Below, piece by piece: positions 1 through 10,172 of a DNA stretch of 64,000 bases. Origin of the DNA: Epiperipatus broadwayi (Eukaryota > Onychophora > Udeonychophora > Euonychophora > Peripatidae); contig JAQFVV010006200.1 in assembly GCA_028023455.1 (NCBI GenBank), forward strand, positions 2,162,738-2,226,737, given 5' to 3'. Each line of letters opens with the position of its first letter. Within the stretch, counting starts at the first letter, position 1. The notes under the pieces were generated by a model. It did no database searches, was not told where the DNA came from, and saw nothing but the letters and a program-made list of their open reading frames with translations. Position numbers and translations under genes: made by a program.

Positions 1-225
1 CTTATTATATACCTATATCTATATATGTAATATATAGGGTATATGAGCACAGACTTTCACATGACCCACCACTCTCCACACTATCTCATAACACTGATAC
101 ACTTGAACACATATATGCTGAAAAGATCGCAATATATGTATTTCATGCTAAACCAGCAATCATCAGTTGGTCCAGATTATCATCTCTACACTATATGCCA
201 TAAGTGCTCAGACATATATTAAGAT
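1..225. repeat. Dispersed repeat family A, copy A1 (truncated by window edge)
   Basis: The stretch closely matches the copy at 48548-48780, including the block with 'gagcacagactttca' near the left and 'ctcagacatatattaag' at the right. The family recurs at 27462, 44820, 48548, 49745 and 61545. Its outward end carries a B-box-like word (in other copies 'gggttcaaatcc' read on -), so it may derive from a tRNA-type Pol III unit. Other copies continue past 'attaagata' into 'gccaatcttcatacttt', but this one switches abruptly into PLE1 sequence at about 226. Non-coding. Confidence 0.75.
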
Positions 226-1146
226 GGCCTTATATTTTTAACACAATCTATTCTATGTCCATGTTTTAAGTAGTGAACATATAATGCAGATCTGTCATCT
301 CTTCTATTAATAGCATTATTATGTTCCTTAGTCCTTATTTCCAATTACTTCACTGTATATCCATAATAAACTATATTGCAAACCCCACAAGTAATTTTAT
401 ATACTATACCTTTTTTATACTTTATATCATCTTTTATTTTATAATTTCCTACTAATATATCAATATTTTTACTATTTGCCCATCCTATTTTAATATTTTT
501 ATCTATATAATTTTTATTTTTTTAAAATGTATGATAAATTTTAGTAACATGAAATTTTTATCCATTTTATATTGTCTGATTCACTATTATTACCCAAATT
601 ATATTGTTTATAATTAAAGAATATATTTCTAATACTTCTAGGATTATATCCATAACTAGTATACAATTTTATAAATTGCTCTTTTTGTAAAGTAGCTATC
701 TTTCTATCCATGTTATATTTGTTATTTTTATTTTTTAATTTTTAATAATTTCCATTTTTTGTATCCATGCCTGTTGCAAATCCATAGAAATAATTTTTTT
801 TAATTTATCCTCTTTAATGAAGTGTTTTAATATAATCATATTATTACCATCTGCCTCTATCTCAATATCTAAATACTTTATTTCAACATCAATTTCTATG
901 ATTGTAAATTTTATATTATCCATATTATTATTAAGTTCATTATAAGTCTTCTTTATAACTCTTTTATTACCAATTATTAATATATCATCAACATACCTAA
1001 AGTAATGCATTATATCTTGGTTTTCTATTCTATTATTAACAATTTTCATTTCTATTTCATTGATAAATATTGATGACCTTAATCCGCTAATTGCATACCC
1101 CATTACCCATCTCTTATGTATACTCCAATATTCATTATTATATTTA
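226..1146 (-). pseudogene. PLE1 left arm: RT C-terminal half plus GIY-YIG endonuclease, broken
   Basis: Read on -, the segment begins at the RT motif equivalent to 'PMG', here WVMGYAISGLRSSIF. It continues to the catalytic box FRYVDDILIIG (about 990-1025) and the following motif YLDIEIEADG. After a frame break near 735 comes a linker (YTSYGYNPRSIRNIFF) and a GIY-YIG region reading YKITCGVCNIVYYGYT, with an in-frame stop soon after it. It then reaches ALYVHYLKHGHRID near 250-290. Both YVDD aspartates are present. The N-terminal RT motifs are missing because the copy is 5' truncated at the central join. RT plus GIY-YIG in this order is diagnostic of Penelope-like elements. Confidence 0.75.
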
Positions 1147-1170
1147 AAATATAATAGTGAATATTGGAGT
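1122..1170. repeat. 24-bp hairpin at the PLE1 central join
   Basis: The 24 bases at 1122-1145 are the reverse complement of 1147-1170 with one mismatch. The left half is RT-coding sequence of the - copy. The right half is a snap-back copy of it, followed directly by the start of the + arm. The words 'aatattggagta' occur at both edges, so a fold-back or template jump at the meeting point of two cDNAs is plausible. Confidence 0.75.
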
Positions 1171-1790
1171 AATTTATAAAAGTGTATACTAATTATGGAT
1201 ATAACCCTAGAAGTATTAGAAATATATTCTTTAATTATAAACAATATAATTTGGGTAATAATAGTAAATCAGACAATATAAAATGGATAAAACTTTTATA
1301 TGTTCCTAATATTTATCATACATTTTTAAAAAATAAAAATTATATAGATAAAAATATTAAAATATGATGGTCAAATAGTAAAAATCTTGATATATTAATA
1401 GGAAATTATAAAATAAAAGATGATATAAAATATAAAAAGGTAGAGTGTATAAAATGACTTGTAGAGTTTGCAATATGTTTTATTATGGATATACAGTGAA
1501 ACAATTGGAAGAAAGAGCTAAGGAACATAATAATGCTATTAATAGGAGAGATGACAGATCTGCATTATATGTTCACTACTTAAAATATGGACATAGAATA
1601 GATTGTGTTAAAAATATAAGCCCATTAAATTATATTAAAGAAATTAATAGATGAAGATATATGAAACTAATTACATTAATCATAACAGAAATAATTATAT
1701 GAACATTTATAAAACATCAATTAATTTAACTAATAATTGGATAATGAAGAATGAATGGAGGGTTATATAATGTGTTATTATAAAGATATT
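1171..1790 (+). pseudogene. PLE1 right arm: linker and GIY-YIG endonuclease, RT missing
   Basis: The + arm starts downstream of the RT domain with FIKVYTNYGYNPRSIRNIF and runs through a stop near 1365. It enters the endonuclease as YKMTCRVCNMFYYGYTVKQL (about 1446-1505), then ALYVHYLKYGHRID, and reaches a typical PLE tail around NNWIMKNEWRVI near 1735-1770. The cysteine pair before 'YYGY' is the usual PLE lead-in to the GIY-YIG fold. The arm extends further 3' than the left arm but starts further downstream, so the two copies were truncated independently at their 5' sides. Confidence 0.7.
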
Positions 1791-2838
1791 AAAGCATAAT
1801 TATAGGCTTGTGTTAGTTTTTTATAGAGCCAGTAGATGTCTTTATGTATGCAATATAGGTTGTTGTTGTTTTTTTTTTTGGTTAACCAAGACATATTGAA
1901 AAGGGCAAAAATTAAAAATTGCTGAAAAGAGCTTTTTTATGTTGTGATTATATGATTATATTACAGTTATTGTCATGTATTATTTTGTTGTTATATAAAG
2001 ATATTTTATTCTATATTATACCTAGGATTTATTTTTAAAGCAAAACTCATATAATAGTCATTTTAAACTTTAAAAACTCTTACACACATATATAATAAAT
2101 GCATCTGGTTCTATATATATGTGGGTAAATAATAAATATTGCATAAAAACCCTTTCTGCAATACATTAATATATAGCATGCATATATCAATAAATATTAA
2201 TAAAGAACAGGTGGCCACTTATTTTTAAGTTCTTTGGCCAGTAATATCCATACATATGATTTCAAAATAATTTAAGCCATATTCAAAATATGGCTAATGT
2301 ACATTTATCCTTCTCTAAATCCAACCATATCAATGAATGATTATTTAAATTTATCAAAACTTAAAGAATAGGTGACCTTCTATTCTTTATTGATATGTGT
2401 TGATCTACGAGTGCTATATACTAATGGCTCATGGAAATTGTTTACCTCCGTTTAATTTATATGTATATAAATTTCTAAAATGGATACTATATAAATGCAA
2501 TGCCTCCTTGTACCAAAGTCTACTATGTTCAGATAAAAAATGAATCATTATCATATTAACATCTAAAATCACATACAGGCCTGAAAATTAAACAATGATA
2601 ACAATGAGCAATTTTTAAATCAATAGCCTTTTTAATGAAGCTACTATGCCATCTTAGTTGATTTCAAATGAAGTTTTGTTATTATCACTGCTTTAATCCA
2701 TATGTTTATCTAATATCTCAGATGACAAAATGAAAATGATTATATTTTCATCTGATGCAAGGGAGATTTGTATTTACGTAGTAAGTGCTTTGGAGTTTTA
2801 TCTTCCTATGTATTATATATTTATCAATGCCGTAATAT
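1791..2838. other. AT-rich stretch with no recognisable gene
   Basis: No coding frame, RNA gene or repeat family that I can recognise. Short T runs near 1866-1878 and a short ORF on + that overlaps the PLE2 tail only by chance. Confidence 0.6.
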
Positions 2839-2850
2839 ATTTACTTATAT
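2839..2850. repeat. Left target-site duplication of PLE2
   Basis: The 12-mer atttacttatat occurs here and again at 4483-4494 in direct orientation, bracketing the whole PLE2 pair. It is AT-rich, so chance agreement is possible, but both copies sit next to the arm termini. Confidence 0.6.
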
Positions 2851-2988
2851 CATCAAAACTACCCCAAATCTAAAATTAAACCAGACCAGCATAAAAATAA
2901 TATTAAAACACAACCTAAGGTTTCACTGCTACAAGCAGACTTCTCAAGTGTAAAGAACTACAAAAAAACCCACACATTATATATACTA

Positions 2989-3966
2989 TTAAAAACTACC
3001 CACAAATCCATTCACTTCCCATCCACCCTTAATATTAAAAGAACTCTTAAATAAGTTAATTGCTTCAGAATAATAAATTTTCAATAATAAAGACTCTTTA
3101 ATTCTTCTTTTGATTTCATTTCTCTCAAAGAAGACAACCTTAGCTTCATCAAAATCAATAGTGTGGCCTGTATCCTTTTCATGGACATACAAAGCAGAAC
3201 TAAGATATCTATTTTTAACTCTACTTTTATGAACCTTTATTCTTTCATTTAAACTCAAACTACTCTGACCTATGTAAACCTTCTTACAAAATAAACAAGG
3301 AATAAAATATACCACACCAGGAATAGTCTTTCTATCAAAAACTTCTTTTGTATTATTTAATAAATTATTCAATGTAACACCCCTTTTCCAAGCAATTTTC
3401 TTATTTCCAAACAATTTACTATTTCTACACACAATTTTATAAGAAGACAATTTAAATGGCAAAGAAATAAAATCATATTTTTCTTTAACCTTTACATCCT
3501 TACAAATATTACTATTAAATAAAATACTTTTAACAAATTTATCAGAGTATCCAACACTCAAATAATCTTTATAAAATTGATATTTCTGAAACAAAGCTAC
3601 CCCACTAGAATTATTTAATTTAATATTCCTATGACAATAATTCCTTAAAGCAGCTACTTTATGAGATACAGACTGATAGCTATCAGGTTTAATTATAGAT
3701 CTTAATTCTTTACTTTTAACTAAATGACTGCACAATAAACAATTAGTTTCTATATTTCTAATCACCAAAAGATCTAAAAATTTTAACTTACCAAAATCTA
3801 ACCCCCCTCCTTCTAACACAAATTTTATAGAAGGATCAAAACAATTAAACTCATTTACAAATTCCTTCAATTTATCATTCTCAACTACAAATAAACAATC
3901 ATCAACATATCTGACAAATAATTTTACATATAAACAATTCTTTTTAATAATAATTTCCTCTTCCAT
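2989..3966 (-). pseudogene. PLE2 left arm: RT catalytic box to GIY-YIG endonuclease, 325-codon open frame
   Basis: An open frame of 325 codons that starts just upstream of the RT catalytic box (VRYVDDCLFVV, residues about 18-28). It continues through the post-catalytic motif FGKLKFLDLLVI and the linker IVCRNSKLFGNKKIAWKRG. It ends in a GIY-YIG nuclease: VYFIPCLFCKKVYIGQSS at about residues 221-238, then ALYVHEKDTGHTIDF and a final NIKGGWEVNGF. The Cys-x2-Cys before YIG and the conserved His after it fit the PLE endonuclease, which nicks the target. RT fingers and the first catalytic Asp are absent, so this is a 5' truncated copy. The apparent ATG at 3966 is simply the first in frame. The unbroken frame suggests a fairly recent insertion. 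Confidence 0.85.
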
Positions 3967-3983
3967 AAAACTAATATAAACTA

Positions 3984-4305
3984 ATATTTTATTCCTTGTT
4001 TATTTTGTAAGAAGGTTTACATAGGTCAGAGTAGTTTGAGTTTAAATGAAAGAATAAAGGTTCATAAAAGTAGAGTTAAAAATAGATATCTTAGTTCTGC
4101 TTTGTATGTCCATGAAAAGGATACAGGCCACACTATTGATTTTGATGAAGCTAAGGTTGTCTTCTTTGAGAGAAATGAAATCAAAAGAAGAATTAAAGAG
4201 TCTTTATTATTGAAAATTTATTATTCTGAAGCAATTAACTTATTTAAGAGTTCTTTTAATATTAAGGGTGGATGGGAAGTGAATGGATTTGTGGGTAGTT
4301 TTTAA
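3984..4305 (+). pseudogene. PLE2 right arm: GIY-YIG endonuclease only
   Basis: The frame opens at the join with YFIPCLFCKKVYIGQSSLSL and runs to the same C-terminus as the left arm (stop near 4303-4305). From SLNERIKVH onward the protein is identical to the left arm over its last 89 residues. No start codon belongs to the family's true N-terminus. Identity of the arms across coding and 3' untranslated sequence means they were inserted together or homogenised. Confidence 0.85.
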
Positions 4306-4482
4306 TAGTATATATAATGTGTGGTTTTTTTTGTAGTTCTTTACACTTGAGAAGTCTGCTTGTAGCAGTGAAACCTTAGGTTGTGTTTTAATATTATTTT
4401 TATGCTGGTCTGGTTTAATTTTAGATTTGGGGTAGTTTTGATTTTATATTGACTAGTTTAGCTTTATGCTTGTAATGTTTAC

Positions 4483-4494
4483 ATTTACTTATAT
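4483..4494. repeat. Right target-site duplication of PLE2
   Basis: Direct copy of the 12-mer at 2839-2850, immediately beyond the extended tail of the right arm. Confidence 0.6.
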
Positions 4495-4851
4495 ATATAC
4501 ACATACAGTGCCAACATTTAAATATATAAATTATCTACTTTAAAATATCAACAAAAATAATTTTTAAAAAAGAATAATGCAGTTACGAAAAGGATGCAAG
4601 TTGTCAAATTAAAAATAATAAGAAAAACCACATTTACGCGTGTGTGTATATATATATATAATGTCTTGATATTCTGCCATTATTAATAATATAAAAATGC
4701 CATATAGCAAAGAATAAAAAGAAATTAAGTAAACCGAATATATGTTCACTCACTCTTTGACTTACTTTTTCAAAAAATAAATAAATAAATAAAAATTGAT
4801 GATGGTAAATTGTCAAAATATATTATAATACAAAACATACGTAGAACTGTA

Positions 4852-5714
4852 TCAGAGATAAGCTTTATATTGTATAATCAGCAAAGTATGCGTAAAATGC
4901 GTTTGATTCGTTAATTATAAGTGTTATAATCATGGCATTGATGGTGAGAAGAAAACTTTGGTATTTATTAGGGCACAAATCATAATAGAGAATATATATA
5001 CTTGAATAGTAAATAAAATAATATATTGGCCATTTTTTTTGAAAGAGGGATGCAGAAATCTTTTTTGTTAATCACGTGTTTATCTCTGGCAATGTGCTAA
5101 ACCTCTTTCACTTTGCACTTGCCATCATTATATTCAAAACAGGCAAAACTAGCAGAAATGGGTTCGAAGGTGTGACCTAGGTTAGATTCAATCTTATAAA
5201 AAAATGATTTAGCATCAGTATGCACTTTAGGTTAGTCATATAAATATCAGTGGTGTGCAATTTGAGTGGATAGATTGGCGTGCAATTTCTCATAATAAAC
5301 TGCACACAGTTAGTATAGTTGCATCCAATTTTGTAAACTATTTGAGACTTCAGCTCTAAGGGCAGATTATCTTTGGTGTTTTTAATTATCTTATTCAGTG
5401 TGAGAGGGGTGCAAAGGCTGATTTTATGAGTTAAAGCACAGACTTTGATAATACAATAGGCAGCACTGGGAATATAAGGCAGTGATAACCTGAGTTTGTC
5501 ATTGTTTGGATGGACAGATGGTTTATTTTTGAATAAAAATTTTAGCAGTTTGAATAAGAGCTATTATGCAAATTCTCTACTGTGATTTGTTTTCTAATAA
5601 ATATCAAAATTTTCTTCTCACCCTCAATGCCATGGTTATGACTATTGTGATTAAACAATCAAAAGCATGGTAGACATATCTTGCTAATTATACTATGTAA
5701 AGCTTATTTCTAAT
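4852..5714. mobile_element. PLE4: Penelope-like element with an inverted copy of its own 3' end
   Basis: A long - copy (4852-~5569) carries coding sequence. A short + copy (~5570-5714) carries only the 3' non-coding tail. The two tails match as inverted repeats: 'catggcattgatggtgagaa' at 4932-4951 against the reverse complement of the stretch ending 'ccctcaatgccatgg' near 5620-5636. Weaker agreement continues outward to 'gataagcttta' at 4857-4867. Some mismatches show it is older than PLE2 and PLE3. A shared 'ctgtat' on both flanks is too short to call a target duplication. Confidence 0.65.
4990..5560 (-). pseudogene. PLE4 C-terminal linker and decayed GIY-YIG domain
   Basis: Read on -, from about 5510 downward, one frame gives LSLPYIPSAAYCI, then CTPLTLNKIIKNTKDNLPL and SQIVYKIGCNYTNC. 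This is the stereotyped PLE passage in which a linker with 'KD.LP' leads into 'VYKI.C..C', the start of the GIY-YIG nuclease. Shifted frames continue with GHTFEPISASFACF and a tail resembling INKKDFCIPLS. The YIG triplet itself is lost. The RT domain is absent. Assignment rests on motif order only. Confidence 0.6.
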
Positions 5715-6649
5715 ATGGCTGTATGTATAATTTTGTGAGATAAAGCTCACTAAATCCTTGAAATTACAAAATATATTATGCTTATGTGATATTTTTAACT
5801 TCGTATTATTTTCTGAATTTATAAAAGCATCTCTTATTAACACTAAATAATTTAGCATCATTCTTATCAAAATCTTTTGCTGAATAAAGTTTTTAGATAT
5901 GTAGAAATAATGACTTTTGGAACAATAAATTACTCTTTGATATCATTGCTTGCAGGAATATTATTTATACTGAAACTACTGCATAAGCTAAATTCTTTTC
6001 AGATAATATATTACTTTCAAGTATTACTGTTTACTAGAACATTTTGGTGTTAAAATCTTTATATTCCTTGACTGAACATTCTTCTGGTCATATTTTTCAC
6101 CCACAAATTTAATATTTTTTCAGTCTTCACCAGATATTTATTATGTATCATGGATATAACTTTACTAGTTTTATAAACAAAAAAATACTAGCATGATTTT
6201 TTTAAAATTATTTTTCAGAAAGGTGATTTTAAATCAGTCAGTTATAGCTTATATATTTTATTTCTTTTGACTTAATCAATTATTTTCATTTTATCATGTA
6301 AACAAACTTTCTATGGTTTTTTTAGTCATGGAAGAATTGCTATAACTTTGAACTTTAGAGCTAATTTTTTAAATAGTGTTTAAATTTCATAATTCTCTAC
6401 AGAAAAACAATGGGTATTATGTGCACAAAACAGGTAAATGGGGGTGTTGTACAATATGTATAAAATTTTGGAACCCCCCCCCCCCAATTTATGAGTCACT
6501 GAATAAGTGGATATTAAAAGAGTGGATACAGAAGGCCTACTGTATAACAACAAACTATACTCTTTTTCAACCCTATGCATTTATAGGGGTCTTAAGTTTT
6601 TCTAACTAAGCTAAGAATAATAATTAGATAATAGAGAATTATGATGAGG
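5715..6649. other. AT-rich stretch without a recognisable gene; C12 tract
   Basis: No family recognised. A homopolymer of 12 C lies at 6474-6485, unusual in such AT-rich DNA. Short ORFs on both strands across it look like chance frames. Confidence 0.55.
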
Positions 6650-8380
6650 TGATAACATTTGTTCATCATTGATATGAACAGTGAATTGGCAAGATAAACT
6701 ATAGAAGAAATTAAGTCTCAGAAGTATGAAACAACATTTTTATATGAGAAGAAAAGTTGTTTCAACAATAATATATGTATAGAATTATTACTAAAAAAGA
6801 GAGATGACATCATAAAATGTATGAAAGAATTCCATAAAGAATTATAAAGTAATGAAGAACAAAAACAAAACAAATATCTCCTACCATTACTACATCTTTT
6901 CACTTGTCAAGGATTTTAAATAATGAGGTGACACTTGCAATTAAATCTTTAAAAAATAGGAAGGCCTCCCGGAAATAATAGAATTATTTTTGATATTTTA
7001 AAAAAGCAGATGACAAATTGAAATATTATAAGGAAAGCTTCATACCAAATGTGTAAATGATAAAAATATGTCAGATGATTGAAAGAATGCAGTAGTAATA
7101 TTGATATTTAAGAAAAGTAATAAACAAGATATTAGAAACTACAAATGTATTAATCTTCTATCAGCTCTTTATAAAATCTTTACTAAGATAATTACAACTC
7201 ATCCATAGCAAACTTCAGATTTTAACCAACCAAAAAAAATAAACAAGCTGAATTTCAAAATGGTTATAACATAATGGCTCATATCCAAATATTGAGAAAA
7301 GTTATTTAAAGAAGCAATGAATATGAATTGTTATTATGTTTAAATTTGTACATTATGAAAAGGCATTTGACTCTATAAGCTTTCAATAGTGACTAATGTT
7401 TTAGATCCCCAAGACAGAGACTTGGGATATTATCATATTTTGAAAAATATTTATAAAATGCAACAGCATTGAATATATTACATTATCAAATTAAGAGGAA
7501 TGAAAATTGAGAAGGGTGTATGACAAGGTGACTCCATATCTCCAAAACTTTTTACAGCAGTGCTGCAAGAAATATTTTGTGAATTAATATAGGAAGCTAA
7601 AGGAGTAAAAGTAAATGGAGATTATTTAAGTCATTTAGATTTTGTAGATGATGTAGTTTTTTTTTTTTTTTTTTTGCAAATTATGTTTCAGAGCTTCAGG
7701 AAATGTTGCAGGAGCTATCAGATGAAAATGAGTAAGTAGGACTAATAAATGCTAAAAATGACTAAAGTAATGTTCAGTGAATTTTCTCAGAAAAAAATAA
7801 AAATTGATAATTATGAAGTAGACATTAACAACTTCAAATATCTTGGTCAAATTATTAATACAGATGGAAACATAAATAAAATTAATCATAGATTTAAACT
7901 TGGATGGTGTAATTTTGGTAGAAATAATTTATTGATAAGGGTTTGAAAAGAAAGGTTTTTCATATATGTGTTTTACCAGTTATTGCCTATGAACCCAAGA
8001 TTTGACACTCATTGGATAAAAAATACAGAGACTTCAGACCTATCAGACTACTATGGAGAGTGTATGTTAGCAATATCAAGTAGTCACTAAAAATGAAATA
8101 CATAAATGAGAGAATAAACAAATAGGACTGACATTGTTGAAAGAATTGGGGCTAAAATGAAGTTGAACTGAATACAGTTCGAGATGATTATAGATGAATA
8201 ATTGAAATTTTAAATTGGATTCCAAGAGATTATAAAAGATTGGAAAGAGACCACATATGAGATGAATAGATAAGGTCAGGAAGTTTTCTGGTGTGATATA
8301 ACAAAGAAATGCTAGAGATTAAAAAATAAACTTGGAGATATTATTCTACAGTGCATTAATAATAGTTAAAAATGATGATG
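6650..8380 (+). pseudogene. RTE-type LINE reverse transcriptase, heavily decayed
   Basis: Successive frames on + spell an RTE-clade RT. ICIELLLKKRDDIIKCMKEF appears near 6770-6830. WKNAVVILIFKKSNKQDIRN and INLLSALYKIFTKIITT lie near 7082-7200, then QAEFQNGYNIMAHIQ. The catalytic box is HLDFVDDVVFF near 7632-7665, with an expanded T run of about 18 beginning inside it. Then come MTKVMFS and NNFKYLGQIINTDGNINK (7757-7885), LPVIAYEP near 7975 and an RPHMR tail near 8250. It finishes with an ATG-rich end (8367-8382), typical of RTE 3' ends. The endonuclease is missing or unrecognisable. Many stops and frame breaks. Confidence 0.75.
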
Positions 8381-8624
8381 ACTCATTTTTAAAAATTCTT
8401 TCTTGATGTTGTTAAGCCATTGTTTTGGTCTTCTTTCTGCAATTTGAAGTTCTTCTTAGATCTTTTATTATTATCTAGTATTTTCATGTTAAACTCACTT
8501 CATTCCATTGGAACTAATAAAATTGCCAATTAGAGGAATTTCATACTGATTATCTAGCACTTCATTACTTTTCTTTCATTTTAAAATTTTAATTATTTTT
8601 TCCCCAAGTTATTGCTAGTTCCAT

Positions 8625-8810
8625 GTGTAAATATCACCCTCTTCCAGATTGAAGGATTATTCTACCTGATCCATGAATTTTTTTATATATATAATAATAT
8701 ATTAAAAAATTTAAGTATTCGTGATAAATATTACTAACAATTTTAAAAATTCAGGTACGCTGCCATCTTCCAAGCTGAAGGATCCTTCTATTTGATCCAT
8801 GGATTATATA
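8625..8810. repeat. Diverged tandem unit next to the mariner element
   Basis: 'cttccagattgaaggattattctacctgatccatg' at about 8641-8675 recurs as a diverged copy at about 8767-8801. The AT-rich part between them (near 8712-8757) is echoed again at 10995-11043, on the far side of the mariner element, around 'ggtaaatattaataacaat'. This suggests a small repeat array that the mariner entered. Confidence 0.5.
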
Positions 8811-8816
8811 TATATA

Positions 8817-10172
8817 CAGGGTGGCCCAAAAGTAGGTTTACAGTTATCACGTAAACTATTTATTTGAAAATTCGACCCTAGAACAGCGGGAAATTCGTTA
8901 TACCTGTTAACATAAACATAAACAATTTAATCTTTCAAATGCTCAAAATATCCTCCTTCAACATTGAAACATTCTTCAAATCTCTCCAGGACACTCAGAC
9001 ACACAATGTGGCACAAAATCTGCTCTTCATCAATTTCTGTGAATGCGAGATGAATGTAATCTTTTAAATCATTTATTGTTTTGGATTTCTTCTCATAAAC
9101 CTTGTTCTTAACAACATCCCCAAAAAAGAAATCCATAGGTGTCAGGTCAGGTGAACGTAGTGGCCATTCGATGCTGCCCCTTCTTCCGAACCAACGCTGT
9201 GGAAAAACTTGGTTAAGGTAGTCTCTTACTGTAGATGCATAATGTGGTGGTGCTCCATCCTGTTGAAAGAAAAGTTCATCAAAGTTAGGTTTAGTTTTGA
9301 GTTGTGGCACTACTACTTCACAAAGCATGTCCAGGTAGTTCTTTCCATTTACAGTTCTATTAAAAAAACAGGCCAACAACACCTTTGCTTGATAATGCAC
9401 CCCAAACTGTAATGCCAGGCTGGTTTAGTTCAGTCTCTATGGTCAAATGGGGGATTTTCATTAATCCAGTACACACAGTTATGCCTGTTCATATGACCAG
9501 ATAATTTAAAGCAAGCCTCATCTGACCAAATAATTTTATCCAAAGAGTCACATTCTTCTCCAGTAAATTGATTACACATCATTTCGCAGAACTCCAGTCA
9601 ATGATCTGTGTCGTCCTCTAAAAGACCATGTACTAGTCTTGGTTGGTAAGGTTTTAATTTCAGTTTATGCATTAAGCATTGCAATGATGTTCTTGGTATG
9701 GATAGTTCTGCAGAAGCACATCATGTGGATTTCCTTGGTTCACAAATGTCATAGCCACTAACATTTCATTTTCTTTGGTGTCAGAAGTTTTAGGATGTCC
9801 AGATTTCAGTGCATTACTCACTGAACCTCCTTAGATGATAAATTGTTTGTCGTGAAGGTGGAAAAGTGTTAAAAGTTTCTTGCCATGCTGTACATACCAT
9901 CTCGGCATTTTCAGACTTCCAATACTGCTTTAATATCCATTTTCTTTGCTCTTGATTTAAATTGTTTGCCATTAATCCTGAAATAAAAAAATATCATCAA
10001 GTAAAAAGTTAGCATTACATAATAAAATAAATTACAATCAGCAAGAAAAAAGCTGTTTATGTAAGTTAGATTTATACTTTGAGGAATGTTTTATATTGGT
10101 ATTACTAAGCAAGTAACTTCAACCATATAGAAGGTAGTTTAATAACTGTAAACCTACTTTTGGACCCAGCCT
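8817..10172 (-). mobile_element. mariner/Tc1-type DNA transposon, complete length but decayed
   Basis: Terminal inverted repeats of about 30 bp: the left end starts cagggtggcccaaaagtagg at 8817. The right end mirrors it as 'aactgtaaacctacttttgg' at 10143-10162, with mismatches in the outermost bases. The left flank is a TA, as expected for TA target duplication. The total of 1.36 kb is a normal mariner length. The single transposase gene lies on - and fills the element. Confidence 0.9.
8927..9972 (-). pseudogene. mariner-type transposase, frameshifted
   Basis: The gene begins at an ATG at 9972 (MANNLNQEQRKWILKQYW, a helix-turn-helix start). It passes WSDEACFKLSGHMNRHNCVY near 9450-9540 with the first catalytic Asp, then QPGITVWGAL. 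The last 157 codons are open (9400-8927) and contain FFQQDGAPPHYA and RSPDLTPMDFF. The second and third Asp are separated by 36 residues, more than the 34 of classical mariner, so it belongs to a neighbouring Tc1/mariner lineage. Frame breaks in the N-terminal half and just before position 9400 make it inactive. Confidence 0.88.

Larger units (their letters stand above)
226..1790. mobile_element. PLE1: Penelope-like element, head-to-head pair of partial copies
   Basis: Two partial copies of one Penelope-like retroelement face away from each other: a - strand copy (226-1146) and a + strand copy (1171-~1790). Each contains the GIY-YIG segment, and the - copy also carries the RT catalytic region. 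The nucleotide words around 'aataatgctattaatag' occur in both arms in opposite orientation. At the join lies a 24-bp hairpin (1122-1145 against 1147-1170, one mismatch). The left boundary abuts repeat A1. The right boundary is approximate and no target duplication was resolved. Confidence 0.75.
2851..4482. mobile_element. PLE2: Penelope-like element, head-to-head pair
   Basis: The left arm (2851-~3966) is on - and the right arm (~3984-4482) on +. The outer ~460 bp are near-perfect inverted repeats: the tail with 'caaaactaccccaaat' on the left mirrors 'atttggggtagttttg' at 4429-4444. The left arm reaches about 660 bp further 5' than the right. The right arm carries roughly 38 extra bases of 3' tail before its target duplication. 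The 3' ends face outward on both sides, so this is not a terminal inverted repeat in the DNA-transposon sense. Confidence 0.85.

Noticed and set aside
226-4494. Interpreting the PLE pairs as terminal inverted repeats of DNA transposons
   Set aside because: The arms encode RT and GIY-YIG C-termini with unequal 5' truncation, and the enclosing duplications are 12-18 bp.
6376-6609. 77-codon + frame spanning the C12 tract
   Set aside because: The Pro run comes from the homopolymer and no family matches.
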